Assembly (NCBI GenBank): GCA_036850595.1
Contig: CM072170.1
Location: forward strand, 18,203,136-18,267,135
DNA length: 64,000 nt
Reading direction: 5' to 3'
DNA from: Rhyacichthys aspro
Taxonomy: Eukaryota > Chordata > Actinopteri > Gobiiformes > Rhyacichthyidae
The translations under genes and the position numbers were made by a program. Position 1 is the stretch's first letter. Each line of letters begins with the position of its first letter. Positions 37,295 through 52,319 of this stretch are shown piece after piece. The notes under the pieces were generated by a model. It saw nothing but the letters and a program-made list of their open reading frames with translations, did not search any database and was not told the DNA's origin.

Positions 37295-40200
37295 TCACAG
37301 CCCTGACCTGGCCTTCTCCTCCTGCGGAGAAACACATAGATCTTTGTAAACAGATTTCAATCAGTGAGAGACCCAGTATCATTAACAGTACCTCTAATAC
37401 AGATTATTTAATAAAAGCCTCATTTAAACCCAGTCTTAAAATGTAATAGAACTGTAACAGAACAGAAACAAAAAATACAAATGTATAAAATGAAAAAACG
37501 TAGGTGCCACACTAAACTGTAAATCTTAATTCTCCAAGAAATAATTCTATTCTCTGCTTGACTTCAGATAAATACAATTCAATCAAGTAAATGTAGGCTG
37601 CAGTACGTGTTAACACACATCTTTGGGTACAGAACTTTGTGGTCATGTTTTCTATAATGAGAGCACATGACAGACCTTAATGACCTCAGCCAATTCTCGC
37701 AGTGTCTCTTCATAACGCTCTTCCATACTCTTCAGGAGCTCTGGTTTTATAGTTTGTTTTTGGATTCCAGGACTCCCCGCGTCGCTGACCATCTGCAGGA
37801 AGTCCTTCTCCTGTGAGAAGAAATCAGATTCCTTAACCTAATTGATGTTTCAGTGGCATCTATTTGTGGACATGTCTGACCTGTACTCCCAGCAGGAAGG
37901 TGAAGGCCAGCCCAGCTTTCCCTGCTCTTGCTGTTCTTCCAATCCTTAACAAAATGGTTTGCAGGAGTTTTTAGAACACATTGTCACAATAGAAACAGAA
38001 TGAAAAGAATAACCCAGAGCTGTTAGTGTGGCTGACCGGTGAATGTAAGTCCTGATGTACTGTGGAGCGTCATAGTTCACCACACACTTGACGCCATTGA
38101 TGTCGATGCCTCTGGCTGCTGCGTCAGTGCTCACCAGCCTTCAGGAAGACACTGCACATTCAGGTTCTGTTCATGATTGTGATCCATTTGCCTCATACTT
38201 TAATAACATGCACCAATATACAAATATACTAGAACTAGAAGGCACCTGGACATAGCATTGAAACATGAGACATTACCACATCCAAGGGACTGAGAAATAT
38301 GTAAATGTCTGTTTTTACTCCCACTTTAACAACTGGAAGTAAAAATGTGAGCTTTGTTATACAATCAAAAGCCTTATTTCGCCCAGAAATGGTAAAAATG
38401 GAACATCAGTCAAAATGTGGAGCATTGAGCACTAGAACAAACATATTTTACTGCAGTGAGCCTCGGAGTGGACACAGTTAAAGCACACTTTGACTGTTCT
38501 ACAAGATCCTCATTAGACAATGAACTACAAAAAATATTTATGTGATTTGATGATTCAACGACTTTATGCCCTTGTTCATCACTCCTTAGACAGACTCACA
38601 GCTGGATCTTGCCCTGCTCAAACTCCTTCAGTGTCTTCTTTCTCTCTCCAGGATTGAGTCTAGAAGAAAACTCTGCCACCTGAACTCCGCCGAAGAGCTG
38701 CAGCAGGAGGAAAAGCCTGAAAAAGGAGTGAGAGTGAGCTCACACCGAGAAATGAATGCTTAAGACATCATGTACTCCCATTGCAACTGTATGGCAGTCA
38801 GTTAAAAATGTGGTGAAAATCTGTCCCGTAAGAAAAGTAAGCTAGCAGACCAAAAGAAAATTAAGGTAGTCGCAGACAATCAGGGTTGAAGTTAGAGATA
38901 ATTCTGAGTGCTGAATCCAGTGTCCCTAAACAGTCCCACGCAAGAATCAAAGTGTCTGTAGTAAACGCTAATTCACAATGCTTGTCTCTTGAAAATCAAA
39001 TACCAAGAAAAAATTATAGTGATGCTCACTGGTTACAAGTGAAAGCTTTGTTGAACAATTTTAACTTAAATTTTTATTATGTTTGAATCCAGCTGTCAGT
39101 GTATTCATTACTTTGGTTTTCATTGATCCCTGTTGATTTATTTTTGATACCACATAACACAATAAACATCAGTAAGTAACACCGTCTTTCATGTATCAAT
39201 AAAATGAATATAAAGCAGAATTTTTTGGTAATATAACAGGTGTAAAGCGTGCTGTTTCCTGACCTGTGAGCGGTCTCTCTGGAGTTGGTGAAACACAGAA
39301 TGGGCTTCAGCTTCATGCGGATGACAAAGTGGAGAAGCACCAGAGGCTTCTTACTCAAAGTACAAGGAACATAATACTCCTGAACAGAATCATGAAGGGT
39401 TAAATAGCAGCTTTATGACGTGCGTTAGTTTGTGTGCTCGTGTCCTCACCGACAGCCCCTGGGGGAAGTCGAAGCGGTCCTGTTTGGGCGCTGGTGCTGT
39501 GCCGATTTGACCTGTGTTCACGTCAGAGGTGCGATGGACCGAGGTGAAGAGGAGCGGTCGGTGAAGGCCGAGCTGCTGAAGCTTCTCTGGGTTTTGGGTG
39601 AGCGTGGCCGAGAAAAGCAGCTTCTGCAGTGGCATCTGAGGAGGAGACAGACTGGACACAAGACATGGCCTGTAAGTAAGCACAGTTTGCTGACTGTAAA
39701 AGTAGCAGCAAGCCTGGACGTTTGTTTGACTGCTTCAAACTGATAGCTGCAGCTATTTCTGTCTGGGATATGGGTTCTTCTAGTTAGTGTAGTTATTGAG
39801 GAAGTTAAGAGTTGCACTAGGACTTGTGTGGGACTCTGAGTATAGAAATCACTGAAGTCTTCACTTAAAAGGGTCAGCTGTGACCTGACTGTTGTATTTT
39901 GGAAATGGCCTGTTTGCCTTAAATCCCTTAAGTTGATTGGCTAGTCCGACTTGTCCCCTAAGTGTAAAACATGGTTTTACTTTATAAAAGTGGTGAGCAA
40001 GTGAGGCCTGGTCTACAGTATTATTCGCTCTTATATACAAGCCCCCAGTTTTATTTCCCATTCTGATAGTGTATAGTACATGTGGATGAGGAATACTTCC
40101 AAATTTTGGACAGTGCAGGGGTTAAGTGGCTTGAGCTGATAAATCAAACTCATCAGCGGCTCCTGTTTATACAGAATTTATTCATAAGGCGCTTGGCATT

Positions 40201-43200
40201 TACCTTTCTTTGTTGAATCAAAGTGTGGAGAGAGACAATTACATGCGCACAGATGGGATTAAAACAGGGAAATTTACATGCAGATGTGCATGGTTTTATA
40301 AACCAGATATTTTATGATGTGTGCACATTTTTGCTTTTGGGCATACGCACTTTTTTATAAATGGTCCTAGGTTATGACTAAAACACTGGGGAACAACTCA
40401 AACACATGTTCAGCCTATCCCTGTTCATTTCTAGAACAGTACGTGGACAAGACACTGTGCAACCTGCTTCCACAGGACAGCCACCTAAAGACTTTCTCCT
40501 GAACACATACTAAACCTCTTAGTGGATAAAGAGAACTATTGGCACACAAGATCCTGCTCTATAAACGAGTCGGTAAAACTTCACAGATGAACTCTTTCAG
40601 ATTCAAAAATAGATTCTGTTTGTGTGCTATGGTATGTGATACAACTGCTGGAAATTTTACATATCACAGTCATTACATATTAAAAACCTGCCTTCTCACC
40701 TGGCTGCAGTGATGTGTGTAGGCTCTGCCCTTCTAAAGATGGCGCCCCCTTCACTTCCTGAAGTGTACACAGCTTTGACTACTTGACTGAGCCAGGACTG
40801 GTGCATGCTGTCAATCATTCTGTCTGCTTCATCAATTATCTGCACAGACAATATAGACAATTAAGATGTACATAAAAGGTTTAGAAAGAAATTTGTTGTT
40901 TTTGTAATGTGATTCTAGAGATGTAACTTACCAGAAATCTGAGGTGTTCTAGACAGAGGCCAGAGCTTTTGTTAATGTGATCAACAAGGCGGCCTGGAGT
41001 CGCCACAATGATGTCTGCTAAACTGCGTCTTTTGCCTCCTCTGGAGAAAAAAACATGATGAGTTAAGTTTTTTTGAATTGAAGTCCAACTAAGAGCTAAC
41101 AAATCTAGCCTAACTCTGAAAGTGGGATATTTGTTTCTAGAGTTAACTAACCGAGCTTAAACACTCATGAGTGAAACCCTCACCTGACTTCTGAGAGGGA
41201 AGCCTGCTCCGCTGTGAAGGACTTCTGTCCTGCGAGCATCACCACTTTGAGCGTGGTGCCTTCAGCGTAGGATGTGAACACTTTACAAACCTGCTGAGCC
41301 AGCTCTTTGGTGGGCAGCACAGCCAGAGCCCGCACCTCACAAACGACTCGCTGCATGAGCACCTGATGAACAGCAACAGGATTCTCAAGACTAAATGTCA
41401 ACAGCAAACAAACAAAACTTTACCGCTGGTATTTATCATTATCAAGTTCAACTTCTGAATATTGTTTTGCTCATATCAATCCGGATCACTTTTTTTGCTC
41501 AAAGCATACCAAATGCTATGAAATATGTGCAGTAATAACTAACTATATCCACTGGTCTGTAAATACAGATGGGCTTTATAGGAAAGGCCAAAGCCAGCAA
41601 TATTTTCTAAGAAAGCTAAGGTGTGTTAATGTAAATAATAATATGTTGCAAATGTTTTATCATGCAATAATGGCTAATGCAGTTTTTTATGCTGCAGTCT
41701 GTTGGGTGACAGTCTCAGAAAAAGAGACTGTATGCGCCGTGAAAAACTAATAGAGGGGCAGGACGGATGCTAAACTGAACAACTTGGACCATCCCCTGCA
41801 TTTGGCTTTTAAACTGCATAGAGTGGTGGACATCTTTGATCAATGAGCTGCAGGACAGAATGCCACAAGAACTCCTTTACCCTTGGGGATTAATAATGTT
41901 ATTTTAAATTTGAATTATACACATGTTCGGGCTTGGAGTGGGCCTGTTTATTGTGGCTGGTGCAGTGAAATTTACCTGTACGACAGGAATGACAAATGCC
42001 AGAGTCTTGCCACTGCCCGTGGGGGCGGACACACAGACGTCTTGGGGTTTGTAACCCCCCGGACCAATCAACAGTCCGTGCCGTGCACTTTCCAGAATAG
42101 CTGGGATCACCTCTGCCTGCACTGAGGAGACAACACACTGAGCTCCGAAATATTGGCACTTTATTCTCCTGCTCATACTTCAGTGGTAAGGGTCTGGAGC
42201 CTGTAGAATCTGGACACCAGTTAATGATGACCAAGGTTATATAGAGCTATGTCTGTAATTACCTGGAAAGAAGTGTTGAATGTCATTATTTTGGAGTTTC
42301 TTGACGAGGTGGGCACAGAGTCCTGGGACGGTAGAGATTGGCAGCAGGTTACTTTTGATGTCTCGATGAATAACTTGAGGCTGAGCAAGCCACTGAGGCA
42401 GTACTCTCTGCACCTGTCAACGCAGCAGTACAGATCATGTTAAACATCACCTTCAACAAATACTTTCCTGTTTCTTTTGATCTGTATGTTTGTTGTGTCC
42501 TATTTGTTTGTTTGTAAAGTGACTTTGAGAACAATGAAAATTGGTACACAATGTACCATGTACCCTCAGAGACAAGATAACAGAATGACTTCATGAACAC
42601 TTTTCCACTATTCCAAAAGTTTTAGAACATCAGGAACAGAATCAACATTGGTGTGACATTTGTGAAAAGTTATTACTAAAAAAACAATCAAATAAATAAG
42701 TGGACAAGAAGCTTCATGCACATTATTCAACTACAGCCACTATAAAACAATGAGAACATGTAGTTAAATGTGGGAGCATTGGGGGCATTCATGATCGGCG
42801 TAAGAGCCTTCTCTTTATATCACTCTATGATGTCACCAAACCTTTTGCATGGGTTTCTTGAGAAAACCTCCAAGGACAGTGAACCCCACTGGAGCAGGCT
42901 TCTCTGGAGTTTCTGATGAGGCATGTTCCTCTCCATCTTCAGTCACACAAATCTGAAAATCTAAAACAGAACCAACAACTGTTGTAACAGAAGTGTCCAC
43001 ATGCTTCCCCAATAACTGTAATACCAAACTCAGTTTTAGTTTCAGTTTGGTCTTCAGAGAGCATAGGTCAGAGGCCCATATTCAGGTTATGGAATAGAAC
43101 ATGCTGATAGTAAAATATTCCCAATTTAAATAATGGATTAAATGTGTCTGTAAACATAAACGGAGTGGATTGTCAAGTCACCATTATTTAAATAAAAACA

Positions 43201-43889
43201 TTAAAGTGTGGTCTTTAATTATAAAAATGGTGGTCAATATAAGCCTTCACATATACTACTAGAGATATTTCCGCTTTAAAAACATTAGCAGTAGGATATG
43301 TATGATATAGGATATATAGGATATATATGTGTCTCTCTGAAACGTGCTCATATTTTGGAGGTTAACATTTATTACAATTTTCATTCTGTTGAAAGAATTG
43401 GTGGGTTCCATCGAAACCAGAGATTATGGTTCTAACAGTTCTATATTACAGTGGTTCATATAAACACAAGTTTAGTGCAAGTCACCTGACTGATCATCCT
43501 TCTGTTTCATATCTGCATCTTTCTTCTTCTTTTTCTCTACCACATCTTCATTGATCTGACCCTTCCTCTGATTTCCTCTCGCTCTGGACGATGACTTTCT
43601 TTTTTCGTTTCTTTTTGGATTTCAGCAGCTCAGTGTTGTCTTCATGCTGCTGTTCAGTCTGCGGTGTACGTTCTAAACCACTCTGTTTCTGTCGTTCTTT
43701 GGCTTTCTGCTTCAGTTTGGCCAGTAACGCCTGGGACCGACTCTCTTTGCTGTCACTACCATCCTCCTCCTCTCCAAGATATCTGGAACAAACATAGCAC
43801 AGGCTTTCAATAACAGACTAAGATAACGAGTGAATAGCCTTAAAACAAAACGAAAAACGAACCTACCGGTTTACAAAGAACAATGACAT
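37295..43889 (-). CDS. ddx51: ATP-dependent RNA helicase DDX51
   Basis: Fifteen exons on the minus strand (43867-43889, 43486-43782, 42842-42960, 42263-42413, 41976-42121, 41184-41362, 40932-41040, 40700-40839, 39450-39669, 39264-39379, 38600-38716, 38037-38138, 37881-37944, 37676-37810, 37295-37321) encode about 647 residues once one extra base in exon 2 is set aside; human DDX51 has 666. DEAD-box motifs appear in order: APTGSGKT (about 229-236), PTKELA, TPGRLVDH, DEAD (344-347), SAT (408-410), TDAAARGID (543-551) and HRIGRTARAG (572 on). Family-specific text includes QKLLFSATLTQNPEKLQQLG and NYDAPQYIRTYIHR. The last exon encodes only eight residues. The N-terminus MSLFFVN and the Lys-rich stretch fit the human one. 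DDX51 works in the nucleolus in 60S subunit biogenesis, helping release U8 snoRNA during 28S maturation. As given, exon 2 is frameshifted in a run of six T (43600-43605), described under findings. Confidence 0.93.
39670..40699. other. ddx51 intron 8
   Basis: The largest ddx51 intron downstream of the DEAD exon, about 1 kb. It has GT-AG ends in the gene's orientation and no recognised gene or repeat. Confidence 0.7.
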
Positions 43890-44007
43890 TTTTGAATTAA
43901 ATCATTTTACATATTATGTGCATGGAAACTGTATTTTACAGCATATATGCACCACACTAGCTGAACTACAAAAGTCTCATGTGTTGGCCATGCCGCACGC
44001 AGTTTGA

Positions 44008-44015
44008 TGACGTCA
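44008..44015. promoter_or_regulatory. CRE palindrome in ddx51 promoter
   Basis: Perfect TGACGTCA about 120 bp upstream of the ddx51 start codon on the minus strand, in a locally CpG-containing stretch. Assignment to ddx51 is inferred from position. Confidence 0.55.
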
Positions 44016-44565
44016 ATAGCCGTCGTCTAAAAATACTTTCGTCACCACCATTGACGGTATCACCACCCACGATCATTTAAGTGCTAAAAACCAGTGTTCT
44101 TTTCCTTTTTCTGTTAGGTGCTTTTAAATACGTGCTGCATACGCGTTTTTTTTTTACTTTTTGGTTTTTTGGGATTAAAAGTGACATCACTTAGAGCCGT
44201 TACGTATCCAGGGGGTGACCAATCACCTCAAAGCTGAGCAGTCGTTTATTTGTGAGGGATTTTTTTTTCAGTGTAAACAGGATAACGTGCAAACAAAAGT
44301 GTACGGTTTCTGCGGAATTAGACTCATCTAATGTAATTCAACAAAATAAAATATGAAATTCCATAAAAATCTTGCATTGCAGAGTTCTATTTATTAAAAT
44401 ATAATCCAAAGGCAAACAGTGCTGGTGTAATAATTAGAAAAAGAAAACATAAGACGTAAGTTCTTCATAAAGAAAATTAATTGAACCCATTTTAGTCCAT
44501 TTTTCAGGTTTCATGATTTCAATGTTGTTATTATTACCATCATTATCCTTGCCATTATTACTATT

Positions 44566-44566
44566 C

Positions 44567-44620
<54 letters not shown>
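44566..44620. repeat. (ATT)n microsatellite
   Basis: About eighteen uninterrupted ATT units, followed by decayed ATT/ACT units to about 44665. Confidence 0.95.
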
Positions 44621-44621
<1 letters not shown>

Positions 44622-45781
44622 ACTATTATTAATATAACTATTATTAATACTACTATTACTACTGCTTAAGTATGCTATAATCATTTAGGTTACTAAATTA
44701 TTTAATATTTGTTTGTATATTTGTTACTTTTAATACTGATGCCCTAATAAGTATTGGATCTGTCTTTTGTGGTCCTTTCAATAATACAAGCATTACTTTT
44801 TGATCAGATTCTATTACATAGTAACTGTATATTACTGAGTGATTGGGAATTCATTGTTTTTTATAAACAGCACATACTTCTATATTTGACCCTTGAAATT
44901 GACTAAATCCTGTAAAAATATAATATTCCAATCAATCCATTTTCGTATGAAAATTTATTTCTGTTCTAGATAATATATTTGTGTGGTTTCCACCCTAATG
45001 AAGTTTGTTGAAGACTAGGTAACCTAGAGACATCATAGTCACGCCAAAATTGAAGACCTCCAACTTTTTAACTAAAAAACTAACTAATGAACTCTATAAA
45101 GTCCAGAGGTTCAAGGCCACCCTTGTTCCTGAGGATACTGAGCACTGCTTTTTTAGTGTGATTATGTCTTTTTTTCTGTTTTAAGTCTATAAATAAGTTA
45201 TCAATAGCTTCACATATTGCATTTTTGATATCCAAGAGTCCTTCTTCATGTTGAAATGTCTCTTTTCATCTGTCTCTTTAATATAGTCTTTATTTTTTTT
45301 CAGTTTGGGTGAGAAGTTCAGTTGCTGTTGTTCTGAGTTGTTTTTACAAATATGTATTCCTGAGTACTTAACACTTTTTTCAAAGAAATATTACTAATCA
45401 TCTTGTCATTGGATTCACAAACAAAAAATTTAACATTTTGAAGTATTAAGTTTTAAACCTTACACACTGAATCAGTGTTATAGCCTACCCAACCCAATGT
45501 TTGTCCAGTAAAAATATCACTGTGTCTTCTGCTAGACGGATTTCTTTTTTGAAAATATTTATTCCATGGCTAGAATTTTATAGTCCACATTTGACAGTGT
45601 TATAGGTCTCCAATTTTTAACCAGCCAAATATCTAAGCAAATTAACCCTTGCTTTAGGATTTCTGCTCTTGTTATTGTTTGTTCACGCTGGACTTTAAAA
45701 GGATCAGATACAACAGAAGTAAATTCTCAAGTAACTGATTCCATAAAAGTGTGACAAACATGTGACTTGTTATATCTACAG

Positions 45782-45909
45782 CAGGGGTGCCAAACTTGTT
45801 TAGTAGTAAGTTTGTAGTTTCAGTCACAAAACATGATGAACCCTGGCAGGTCAACTCAAACCCCTTGGCGGGCCAATTTGGTCCCTGGGCCCCACTTTGG
45901 GCACCCCTG
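45782..45909. mobile_element. hAT-type miniature transposon
   Basis: The element starts CAGGGGTGCCAAAC and ends TTTGGGCACCCCTG, an inverted pair of the CAGGGGTG type found in many vertebrate hAT elements. Flanking octamers are ATCTACAG (45774-45781) and ATTTCCAG (45910-45917), matching at 6 of 8 positions, as expected of an aged 8-bp target duplication. At 128 bp it encodes nothing. Confidence 0.7.
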
Positions 45910-46445
45910 ATTTCCAGGGTTAAATATAACATTGTTACTAATTTTCATAGCCTTGATCTTTATTTTTTTATTAATTTTTTAAGAGCAAAAAAGTGGCTTG
46001 AGTTTCTTTCCCCCTTTCAAGCCATTTGCTTGATCTAATAAAGACACCTATTTCAATGTATGATTTATTAATTTCATCCTTCAGGTGTTTTATCTCTATT
46101 TCTTCTTTCTAATTAAGGTTGTATTTTTTTTTGTAGTAAAGCATTTAGTTCTTTCATAATGAATGTTTCTTTGGCTATGTTGTTGCTGCTTTATTTCTTG
46201 ACTTCATTTTTATTACCAGTTACCTATAAAGAACCAAGTTCTTTATGTAGGTACAAAGTAGTATAACCATCAATTTAGCCAGTGTTGAACTAATAAAACT
46301 ACAAATTACAGATTATGAAATACAAGTTGTCTAGTTTACAATTAATTAAGATGATCCATTTACCATCTTCAGATATCAAAGATTTAGTTAAAGCTCCTTT
46401 GGGAGAATGGTGACCCCTGCTAAATGATTGGTGCCATGGCTAAAC

Positions 46446-46492
46446 AAAAAAATGTTTTGGAAACCCTTTTGAGATTTCCAAAACATTTTTTT
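46446..46492. repeat. Perfect short inverted repeat
   Basis: AAAAAAATGTTTTGGAAA at 46446-46463 and its exact reverse complement at 46475-46492, with an 11-base loop. This would form an 18-bp, mostly A-T hairpin. Confidence 0.8.
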
Positions 46493-46799
46493 TTTATCAC
46501 TGTCAGTTAAATGAGTTTCCTGTTTAAAAAATAAAAAATAAAATAATTCCGTGCTCCACTAAACTTAAAAATAGGTTCTTTTTTTGGCATTGTCACGCAA
46601 GCCATTAACGTTTAAAGAAATTATATTTAACGAACTAAAAATAATATATCTCATATTACTTAATGAAATAAAATGAGAGACTATTAACTAAAATATTGAT
46701 AGTCTATATTAAATTTTATTGATATACCCATCGAGCTCGAAACGGATACGTGACTGACGTCTTTCCGCTTTGCGTTGTTACGTTCGACCACTGCATTCT

Positions 46800-46836
46800 G
46801 CGCGGGAGCTTTAGATCAGGTCTATCAAGAGCACAG
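46800..46836 (+). other. rad51: Probable rad51 5' non-coding exon (3' part)
   Basis: GCACAG|GTAAAC is a good splice donor ending at 46836, downstream of a CpG-containing stretch with GCGCGGGAGC that partly fits an E2F site. Vertebrate RAD51 genes have a non-coding first exon, and an acceptor lies just before the coding start (CTCTGTGAG|CC near 47493, or GTATAAG|G at 47464). The 5' end is unknown. Confidence 0.5.
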
Positions 46837-47495
46837 GTAAACAGTCTCAAATTTGTGGTTAAAAGCCTTTATATTTCATTTTAAGAGATTACAGTACTAT
46901 TCAATTTTCACATGGACCTCTCATCGCGTTGTCTCTGATGAAGTTTAGTGTAAAGGAGGGTATTGTTACAAAACTGCTAAGTTAGCTAATGCTATGTTAC
47001 GAGTAGAACGCTGGGCTCGTCTTAAATGAAATAACTGTAAACTCTAAGTGCTTTTCATTTAAGCTACGTGTGAGCTGAGTTTGATTTGTGTTACGTTTGA
47101 GGGGATTGTCGCATTGTTTTTACAACAGGTTTAGCTAGCCTCAACCTCAATAGGGTTAGGTGAGGCACACAAGAATATAATATAATGTGCAAAAGAACAA
47201 CTGTTACTACTCCTAAGGCTAGGGTTATGGTAAGTCGTCTCGTTTAGTAGCCTACTTAATTTTTTTTGACAACTTTTGACAGAAGCATAAAGTTGGGCCA
47301 GTTCTGTATGTTTCTAAAGGGACTCTTAATTCATGTACTGACTAGTAGATTAGTGGAAAAATGGCAAGTGTGCTTAACTGCTTTTGGTCAAAATGAGTAG
47401 GAGTAGTAGTAGTATTTAAAGTGATTGTCATACTTTCTTACTTTCGTTATCTTTGCTGTATAAGGTTCTGCCGGCTCTTATTTCCTCTGTGAGCC

Positions 47496-50513
<3,018 letters not shown>

Positions 50514-51320
50514 GTGAGCAGAGAGTATCCCGTGGGCCTGTTCAGGATTCCCCACTGCCTCACACTAACTAGTTCAGGCTCCAGAGCTGAAGAGGCAATG
50601 ATCGGAGCAGTGCTGAAGATGAGGAGGAGGAAGTTGAGACTGTGTCTTGCTGAACAGTTAAATGCGACACAAAAACAAAAGGTCCTCTGTTCATTTTCAC
50701 GCCGGTAAGATCTCATATAAAGTGTTATCTAACAAAATGCATGATTGATTATACATTTAAAGACTAGATTGTCAATGTTTTCTTTGGTGTTTAATGCAGG
50801 AATGAGTGTAATGTTTAATTTAGGCAGTTTAATTCTTTCTTTGTAATTAATTGTCTTTTCCGTGTCAAAACTTGAATATTATTTGTAAAAAAAAGTTTTC
50901 ATGTATATAGTTATATCTAGAGGGGTTTGGACAAGACACACCACCACAATGGACTTGAAATAAAAGAATTATGTTGGAATTTAAAGATATTTTTGATGAT
51001 TAGATCAATTTTCACAGTATAAATTAAAGCCATTTTTCAGGTTTCAGAGTAATTCTGTCTTTGGGAGTTCTGTGGTCTTCAACTTTGTGGTTGACTTAGA
51101 ATATAATTTGTCCATTTCATATTCATTGTGGTAATTTATGAATGTAATGTTAGATTCTATGTAAAGACCTTTTGGATTTAACTATATGTTGTCTATTGTT
51201 TCTTATTTCTGTATGAGCTTTCTAGCAAAATTATATACGTTTTACCATTAAACTATTCAGCGTGTTTGCTTTTTGTGTTCAAATTGTATTAATTTCAATG
51301 TAAGTGGACAATTTTAGACA

Positions 51321-51326
51321 AATAAA
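51321..51326 (+). terminator. Candidate distal poly(A) signal for rad51
   Basis: AATAAA about 810 bp after the stop codon. A proximal hexamer at 50959 would give a 450-bp 3' UTR. Which is used is not visible. Confidence 0.4.
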
Positions 51327-51669
51327 ATTCACTTTATTATAGTGCCACAGTAAAGTTACAGTGATGGCTGCAGTGGTTTGCACAATAACACTGCACTAAA
51401 GATGATTTAAAGTGCCCCATTAGGAACTATTGTACCTCCAGACAGGAATGTTGGCATTATGCCTCAATGACATCACAAAACATAAGAGCAGGTGCTTTAC
51501 AACTTTAAGCGCAAATGGGGTCAGCAAAAAGTTAATAACAGCAGTTTCTATGTTGTCATTATTGTACTCAGGACCACACTAACTGAGAGCAAGTCCTACC
51601 TTAGACCAAAAAAGATAAAGTCAGGACTAAGACGTGATCCGTAGGTAGGTAATATACACATGATTTTGA

Positions 51670-51805
51670 GGTACCTCTTTTATTTCGCCTTTTATCGGTA
51701 GTCAAACAGGAAATAAAAGGGTAAGAGGGAGAATGACATGGACCAAGGAATCCGGAGCTGGGTCTTCAAACCCAGTTCATTGGACTACATGAGTCACTGA
51801 GACAC
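51670..51805. repeat. Dispersed teleost repeat, copy 2
   Basis: TTTTATTTCGCCTTTTATCG, then GAGGGAGAATGACATGGACC and GGAGCTGGGTCTTCAAACCC follow the same order as the copy at 33396-33530, but this copy is more decayed. Confidence 0.45.
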
Positions 51806-52319
51806 TTCAAAAATATATAACAGTGAAATGTTTGGAAAACTTAGGCTTGTAGTGTATGCATCTTAGAAAGCAGTTTATTACAATATTTACATTAATAAAT
51901 CCTCAGTCTATCTTCCATTAAGAGTGCTCTATCATTAATTTTTTCTGTAAACATTTTCAAAAATCTCTGGCCCCACACTATACCCTCATTCCATCATAGT
52001 AGTACTAGTACTATACCATAGTACCTATGGATTATTTAAAATGGAATTTTCCCAGTTCTTTCACTCAGAGCCTGGTGTATCTGTGTTAGAAACTATAATC
52101 AAAAAACAAAAAGTTATTGTTGGAATTAATAGAAATTGTAGAAACTTTCAAAAAAAGTGCAAATTAAGAAAAAACTTGTGCCTGACAAAATATGGGAAAA
52201 AGCAATATAAATGATTACATTATAATGACTCCCTCTGCAGTTAATAAATATTGTATGTTTGACAGTGACAGTAGAACAAACATAAGGGTAAAGGAAATGG
52301 CTCTTCACTGAGGAGGAAA

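Larger units (their letters stand above)
43890..47495. other. Divergent gap between ddx51 and rad51
   Basis: This region is AT-rich in the middle and has more CpG at both ends, consistent with separate promoters. It contains a TTA microsatellite, a 128-bp hAT-type MITE, a short perfect hairpin and the rad51 5' non-coding exon. I see no coding exon. Confidence 0.6.
50514..52319. other. rad51 3' UTR and convergent gap to rmdn3
   Basis: This contains the rad51 3' UTR with AATAAA at 50959-50964 and 51321-51326, and the rmdn3 3' UTR on the other strand, with TTTATT (AATAAA on the minus strand) at 51874-51879 and 51678-51683. A decayed dispersed repeat lies at 51670-51805. No coding exon seen. Confidence 0.6.

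Noticed and set aside
43500..43605. A very short intron in ddx51 exon 2 to explain the frame change
   Set aside because: The only GT...AG pair that could do this (GTCATC to AATCAG on the minus strand) would make an intron of under 30 bp, too short for vertebrate splicing.
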